Part shown: positions 60,180-64,000 of the stretch, in pieces | How the letters are laid out: each line of letters begins with the position of its first letter | Numbering within the stretch: the stretch's first letter is position 1 | Assembly: GCF_009765355.1 (NCBI RefSeq) | Contig: NZ_VTHK01000002.1 | Location: 248,001 to 312,000 of the forward strand | Source: Amycolatopsis anabasis | GTDB lineage: Bacteria; Actinomycetota; Actinomycetes; Mycobacteriales; Pseudonocardiaceae | Length of the DNA: 64,000 nucleotides | Reading direction: 5' to 3' | Made by a program: the position numbers and the translations under genes | The notes under the pieces: model-generated | Told to the model about the DNA's origin: nothing | Databases searched by the model: none | Seen by the model: the letters and a program-made list of their open reading frames with translations, nothing else

Positions 60180-61697
60180 TCAGGCCACCGGAACCGGTTC
60201 GTCCGCGCACACCGTGCCCGGTTCGGGCAGGATCCGGTCCACCAGGTAGCGGGTTTCCACGGCCGTGGCGCACGCGCTCCGGCGCATCGCCGAGTGCCCC
60301 TCGCCGTCGAACACCAGCAGCCGGGCGCGGTCGAAGGTGCGGGACAACGTGATGGCGTCACCGAACGGAGTGTCCGGATCACCGGTGGTGCCGGTGACCA
60401 GGATCGGCGGTGCGGACGGCGCGTTCCACGGCCCGGCGTAACGGCTGCGCCGCTCGATCGGCCACTGGACGCAGGCGGGAGCGTGCGCGTGGTCGTAACT
60501 CGGCGGGCCGTAGGCGAGCGCCGGGCCGAGCAGCGGCGCGCTCGCGGCTTCCGCGTGCAGCCTCGCGCGCAGGACGCCGAGGTCCTCGGGGAAGCGGCGC
60601 TCGGAACATTCGATCGCGGTGTTCGCGTTCAGGAAGTCCGGCATCCCGGTGGCGATCGGGGCGACCAGCGAACCCGTGCGGTTCCTGGCCGCGTCGGCGA
60701 GCGCGGCGCCGAGGGCGACCCAGCCGGATTTGCCGCTGTTGAGCCGGAACACGACCTGCAGGGCCAGGGTGGCGCCGTTCGCGATCACCTGCCCGTTCGC
60801 GTCCCGCACCGGGTTGGCGTCGAGATCTCGTTGCAGGGAAACGAATGCCGCGGCGGGATTGCCGTCACCGAACGAGCAGAGCCCCGGCGTTTTGACGCAC
60901 CAGCCGAAGAACCGCATCAGGGCGGAATCGGCGGCGCGGAACTGCGGCGCGTCGTAGTCGTAGGGCCGATTGGTGTAGTGCTGCGGATCGTAGGCCCCGT
61001 CGAGCGAGAGGACGCGCACGTTCTTGCCGAACAGGTTCGCGTACACCGTGCCCAGGAAGGTGCCGTAGGAGATCCCGAGGTAGCTGAGCTTGGCGTCCCC
61101 GACCGCGGCGCGCAGCACGTCGAGGTCCCGGGCGAAGTTCTCGGCGCCGACGAACGGGAGCAGCGCGCCGGAACGTTCGGCGCAGGCCCGGTCGAGCGCC
61201 GCGGCCTGCTCGACCGCGCGCTCGAACCCGCCTTCGGCCGGACGCCCGGTCGCGCGCGTCCAGGCGGCGCTGTACTCCTCCGGCGTCTGGCAGCGCAGCG
61301 GCGAACTGCCGCCGACACCGCGCGGATCGAAGCTCACGATGTCGAACCGCGTGCGGAGTTCGGCCGGTCCGGTGGTGCCGTAGCTGCGCACCATGTTCCT
61401 GGTGGTGCCGCCCGGTCCGCCCGGATTGACGAACAGCGAGCCGATCCGCTGCCCGGGATCGGCGGCCGGTTTGCGGTACACCGCGAGCGCGATCGTGCGT
61501 CCGGCGGGATCCCGGTAGTCCAGCGGGACGGTGGCCGTGGCGCACTGCACGCCGTCACCGCAGTCCGTCCACTCCAGAACGGGCACGCGCACCCCGGGCA
61601 CCCCGCCGGGGGCGGGCTGGTCCGCGGCGGCCGGGCCCGCGGTCGCCACCGAAACCGCCGTCACCAGGGCGGTCAGGACCGCCACGACTTTCTTCAC
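60180..61697 (-). CDS. Secreted alpha/beta-hydrolase peptidase (TAP-like / S33), second copy
   Basis: A 505-residue exported hydrolase. GTG at 61697 is used (GGGGG 6 nt upstream), giving signal KKVVAVLTALVTAVSVATAGPAAA; ATG at 61736 is the alternative. Features: VPVLEWTDCGDGVQCATATVPLDYRDPAGRTIALAVYRKPAADPGQRIGSLFVNPGGPGGT, nucleophile YLGISYGTFLGTVYANLFG, acid in VTGTTGDPDTPFGDAI, and His in VFDGEGHSAMRRSACA. Several Cys suggest disulfides. It is paralogous to the gene at 56552 with different signal and C-terminus. Confidence 0.9.
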   Translation of the reverse strand: MKKVVAVLTALVTAVSVATAGPAAADQPAPGGVPGVRVPVLEWTDCGDGVQCATATVPLDYRDPAGRTIALAVYRKPAADPGQRIGSLFVNPGGPGGTTRNMVRSYGTTGPAELRTRFDIVSFDPRGVGGSSPLRCQTPEEYSAAWTRATGRPAEGGFERAVEQAAALDRACAERSGALLPFVGAENFARDLDVLRAAVGDAKLSYLGISYGTFLGTVYANLFGKNVRVLSLDGAYDPQHYTNRPYDYDAPQFRAADSALMRFFGWCVKTPGLCSFGDGNPAAAFVSLQRDLDANPVRDANGQVIANGATLALQVVFRLNSGKSGWVALGAALADAARNRTGSLVAPIATGMPDFLNANTAIECSERRFPEDLGVLRARLHAEAASAPLLGPALAYGPPSYDHAHAPACVQWPIERRSRYAGPWNAPSAPPILVTGTTGDPDTPFGDAITLSRTFDRARLLVFDGEGHSAMRRSACATAVETRYLVDRILPEPGTVCADEPVPVA

Positions 61698-61784
61698 AAC
61701 CGGCCCCCAGCTCAGGCTCGTCGACTCGATCGCCATGGAACCAGGAGATCGAGCGGGAGTCCACAGAGGAACCGCCGGATGCAG

Positions 61785-62483
61785 TCAGCCGGGTTGGTCC
61801 TGCCGCAGCCACGCCTCGGCACCCGCCCGGACCGATCGTTCGGCCGATTCGGGGGCGTCGCCGAGACCGATGGCCAGGCTGGTGCCCAGCGGCTGGAACA
61901 CCTGCGCCACGCCGTGCCCCTCCGCGCCGAAGTAGCCGGCGATCTCGAGCGTCACGAAGCCGTGCACGCCGCTCCACAGCTGGGCCGCGGCGGCGAACGG
62001 GTCCCCGACGTGGAACCGGCCCGCCTCGAACGCCCGCCCGGCGGCTCGCGTGAGGTACTCGAAGGCCTCCTTGCCCGCGCCGAACCGCTTGGGGGCCTCG
62101 CCGGTGGTCAGGTCTTCGGCGGGCGCCCGGCGGCCACCGGGGGCGGTCAGGCCGAACATCACGCCGTACAGATGGGGATTGTCCAGGGCCGCCCGCCGGT
62201 AGGCCAGCGCGAGCCCGGCGAGGTCCGCGACCGGGTCCGCGGTCTCCGTCACCCGGGCGAGATTCGCGGCGAGCCGCCGGAAGCCTTCCTCGGCGACCGC
62301 GTCGATCACCTCGCGCATGCCGCCGAAGTGGGTGTACACGGCCATCGTCGAGGTGCCGACCTCGGCGGCCAGCTTGCGGGCCTGCAGGGCTTCCGGACCG
62401 CCCTCGCCGAGCAGCCGGACGGCCGCGTCGAGCAGGCGGGACTTGGGGTCTGAATCAGCCGATCGCGGGGTCACCCTTGCCAT
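61785..62483 (-). CDS. TetR-family repressor
   Basis: A 232-residue regulator with HTH SRLLDAAVRLLGEGGPEALQARKLAAEVGTSTMAVYTHFGGMREVIDAVAEEGF and a TetR_C-type domain (LAGLALAYRRAALDNPHLYGVMFGL...AAAAQLWSGVHGFVTLEIAGYF) common in actinobacteria. It diverges from the carotenoid oxygenase gene. Two copies of CATAACCTTGTTAT in the gap are its evident operators, so it probably controls both itself and the oxygenase. Confidence 0.92.
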   Translation of the reverse strand: MARVTPRSADSDPKSRLLDAAVRLLGEGGPEALQARKLAAEVGTSTMAVYTHFGGMREVIDAVAEEGFRRLAANLARVTETADPVADLAGLALAYRRAALDNPHLYGVMFGLTAPGGRRAPAEDLTTGEAPKRFGAGKEAFEYLTRAAGRAFEAGRFHVGDPFAAAAQLWSGVHGFVTLEIAGYFGAEGHGVAQVFQPLGTSLAIGLGDAPESAERSVRAGAEAWLRQDQPG

Positions 62484-62488
62484 TGTTC

Positions 62489-62525
62489 CATAACCTTGTT
62501 ATACAGGGGGCATAACCTTGTTATG
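62489..62525. promoter_or_regulatory. Tandem palindromic TetR operators
   Basis: CATAACCTTGTTAT at 62489-62502 and CATAACCTTGTTATG at 62511-62525; each contains ATAAC-CTT-GTTAT. Centres are 22 bp apart, about two helical turns. They fill the gap between the divergent TetR gene and the carotenoid oxygenase gene. Confidence 0.9.
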
Positions 62526-62538
62526 AGAGGTGATCGGG

Positions 62539-63984
62539 ATGGGAAACCAGTTCCTCGAAGACAACTTCGCACCGATCGAGCGGGAGCACACCGTCACCGA
62601 ACTGCCGGTCACCGGTCGCATCCCGGAGCATCTGGACGGCCGCTACCTGCGCAACGGTCCCAATCCGATCGCCGAGCTCGATCCGGCGGTCTACCACTGG
62701 TTCACCGGCGACGGCATGGTGCACGGCGTCCGTATCCGCGACGGGCGCGCCGAGTGGTACCGCAACCGCTGGGTGCGCAATCCCCGGGTCGCGGCCGAAC
62801 TGGGCGAGCACCGCGCGCGCGTCCGGCACCGCGCGGGCGGTGAGTCGGTGGCCGCCAACACGAACGTGATCGCGCACGCGGGCAAGACGCTGGCCCTGAT
62901 CGAAGCCGGTCTGGCCAATGTCGAACTGACCGACGAACTGGACACCGTCGGACCGTGCGATTTCGACGGCACGCTGAGCGGCGGGTACACCGCGCATCCG
63001 AAGCGGGATCCGGAGACCGGGGAACTGCACGCCGTCTCGTACTCGTTCAGCCAGGGCAACCAGGTGCGGTACTCGGTGATCGACGTGCACGGGCGGGCCC
63101 GGCGCACGGTCGACGTCGAGGTGACCGGGAGCCCGATGATGCACGACTTCTCGCTGACCGAGAAGCACGTGGTGTTCTACGACCTGCCGGTCACCTTCGA
63201 TCCCGCGCAGGCCGTCACCGGTACCGTGCCCGCGCTGCTGCGCCGCCCCGCGCAACTGGTGCTCTCCGCGCTGATCGGCCGGGTCCGGGTGCCCGATCCC
63301 ATCACCGCGATGATCGCCCGCCGGAACCGGCCGAACGGGCCGATGCCCTACCGCTGGGATCCGAAGTACCCGGCGCGCGTCGGCGTGATGCCGCGCGACG
63401 GCGGCGCGGCGGACGTCCGGTGGTTCGAGGTCGAACCCTGTTACGTCTTCCACCCGCTCAACGCCTACGACGAGGGCGACACCGTGGTGCTCGACGTGGT
63501 GCGGCATCCGAAGATGTTCGCCACCAACTTCAACGGCCCGGACGAGGGCGGGCCGACGCTGGACCGGTGGACGGTCGACCTGAATGCCGGGAAGGTCCGC
63601 GAGGAGCGGCTCGACGACCGCGGGCAGGAGTTCCCGCGGGTGGACGAGCGGCTGGTCGGGAAGCGGCATCGCTACGGCTACGCGATGCAGGCCGCCACCG
63701 GCGCGATCGCGACCGACTCGCTGCTCAAGCACGATCTGGTCGCGGGCACCACCAGCGTCCGGTCGTTCGGGGCGGGGACGCAGACCGGTGAATTCGTGTT
63801 CGTGCCGAACTCCGGCGACGCCGCCGAGGACGACGGCGTGCTGATGGGCTTCGTGTTCGACGCGGCCACGCGGCGCAGCGATCTGACCCTGCTCGACGCC
63901 GGAACCCTGGAGACGGTCGCCGCCATCCACCTGCCCAACCGCGTCCCGCACGGCTTCCACGGAAACTGGGCGCCGACGGTATAG
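62539..63984 (+). CDS. Carotenoid oxygenase (RPE65/CCD family)
   Basis: A 481-residue non-haem iron dioxygenase that cleaves carotenoid or stilbene-like double bonds. ATG at 62539 has AGAGG 8 nt upstream. The four iron-binding His are in GGYTAHPKRD, PMMHDFSLTEKH, YVFHPLNAYDEG and VPHGFHGNW near the end. Other family signatures: GRYLRNGPNPIAELDPAVYHWFTGDGMVHGVRI and NTNVIAHAGKTLALIEAGL. No carotenoid biosynthesis genes are in the window. The gene is complete; the stop is 16 nt from the window end. Confidence 0.93.
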   Translation: MGNQFLEDNFAPIEREHTVTELPVTGRIPEHLDGRYLRNGPNPIAELDPAVYHWFTGDGMVHGVRIRDGRAEWYRNRWVRNPRVAAELGEHRARVRHRAGGESVAANTNVIAHAGKTLALIEAGLANVELTDELDTVGPCDFDGTLSGGYTAHPKRDPETGELHAVSYSFSQGNQVRYSVIDVHGRARRTVDVEVTGSPMMHDFSLTEKHVVFYDLPVTFDPAQAVTGTVPALLRRPAQLVLSALIGRVRVPDPITAMIARRNRPNGPMPYRWDPKYPARVGVMPRDGGAADVRWFEVEPCYVFHPLNAYDEGDTVVLDVVRHPKMFATNFNGPDEGGPTLDRWTVDLNAGKVREERLDDRGQEFPRVDERLVGKRHRYGYAMQAATGAIATDSLLKHDLVAGTTSVRSFGAGTQTGEFVFVPNSGDAAEDDGVLMGFVFDAATRRSDLTLLDAGTLETVAAIHLPNRVPHGFHGNWAPTV

Positions 63985-64000
63985 ACTTCGTGAGTGGTCA

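Overview
The window is high-GC actinobacterial DNA, most likely from a member of the Pseudonocardiaceae close to Amycolatopsis. The pointers are an EmbC-type arabinosyltransferase (arabinogalactan wall), O-type truncated haemoglobin, a CtaJ-like oxidase subunit, paired clpP1-clpP2, DUF397/DUF5753 regulators, DUF3558 lipoproteins and EspG/PPE-like ESX proteins. The genus is an inference from gene content; no rRNA is present.

Left block (1-18.9 kb). This part follows the gene order I know from Mycobacterium tuberculosis Rv2476c to Rv2464c: NAD-glutamate dehydrogenase (cut by the window start), hotdog thioesterase, a conserved hypothetical, AglA-type glucosidase, GlbO, HNH protein, CtaJ, DUF5130, PepN, Rv2466c-like DsbA protein, RpiB and a Nei/Fpg glycosylase. 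Extra genes sit in it: a DUF305 lipoprotein, an LVIVD secreted protein, MscS, a metallo-beta-lactamase-fold enzyme and a ComB-like phosphatase. Between HNH and ctaJ lies a minus-strand gene for an unusual protein with 17 near-identical hexapeptides ending in an ssrA-tag-like DYALAA.

Middle block (18.9-51.6 kb) is accessory relative to M. tuberculosis. It holds a glycine-rich membrane protein, an NlpC/P60 protein, a small operon with its own wHTH regulator behind a 40-nt inverted repeat, an F420-type oxidoreductase, a Ser/Thr kinase, tRNA-Pro and tRNA-Gly, an OhrR/MarR regulator, a GCS2 ligase and a GH92 mannosidase. A lower-GC island (about 31.7-35.4 kb) carries the DUF397/XRE pair and small cysteine-rich proteins. 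It leads into a tightly packed operon of ESX accessory genes (DUF3558, WXG/PPE-like substrate, EspG) that ends in an (R)-amine-transaminase-like enzyme. Then follow a flavin monooxygenase, a PP2C phosphatase, the arabinosyltransferase, a GT2-GtrA glycosyltransferase with an orphan histidine kinase, a divergent LspA, a 5'-nucleotidase, and a desaturase fused to a flavin reductase facing a TetR gene.

Right block (51.7-64 kb). The conserved order resumes with tig, clpP1, clpP2 and clpX, the protein-quality-control core. After it come two secreted alpha/beta-hydrolase peptidases, a MEDS-HATPase sensor, a Tat-exported esterase, and a TetR gene facing a carotenoid oxygenase across two copies of a palindromic operator.

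Many intergenic spaces hold strong stem-loops. Several divergent pairs have clear palindromic operators. A GTCCAC(A/T)GTGGAC palindrome recurs through the window.
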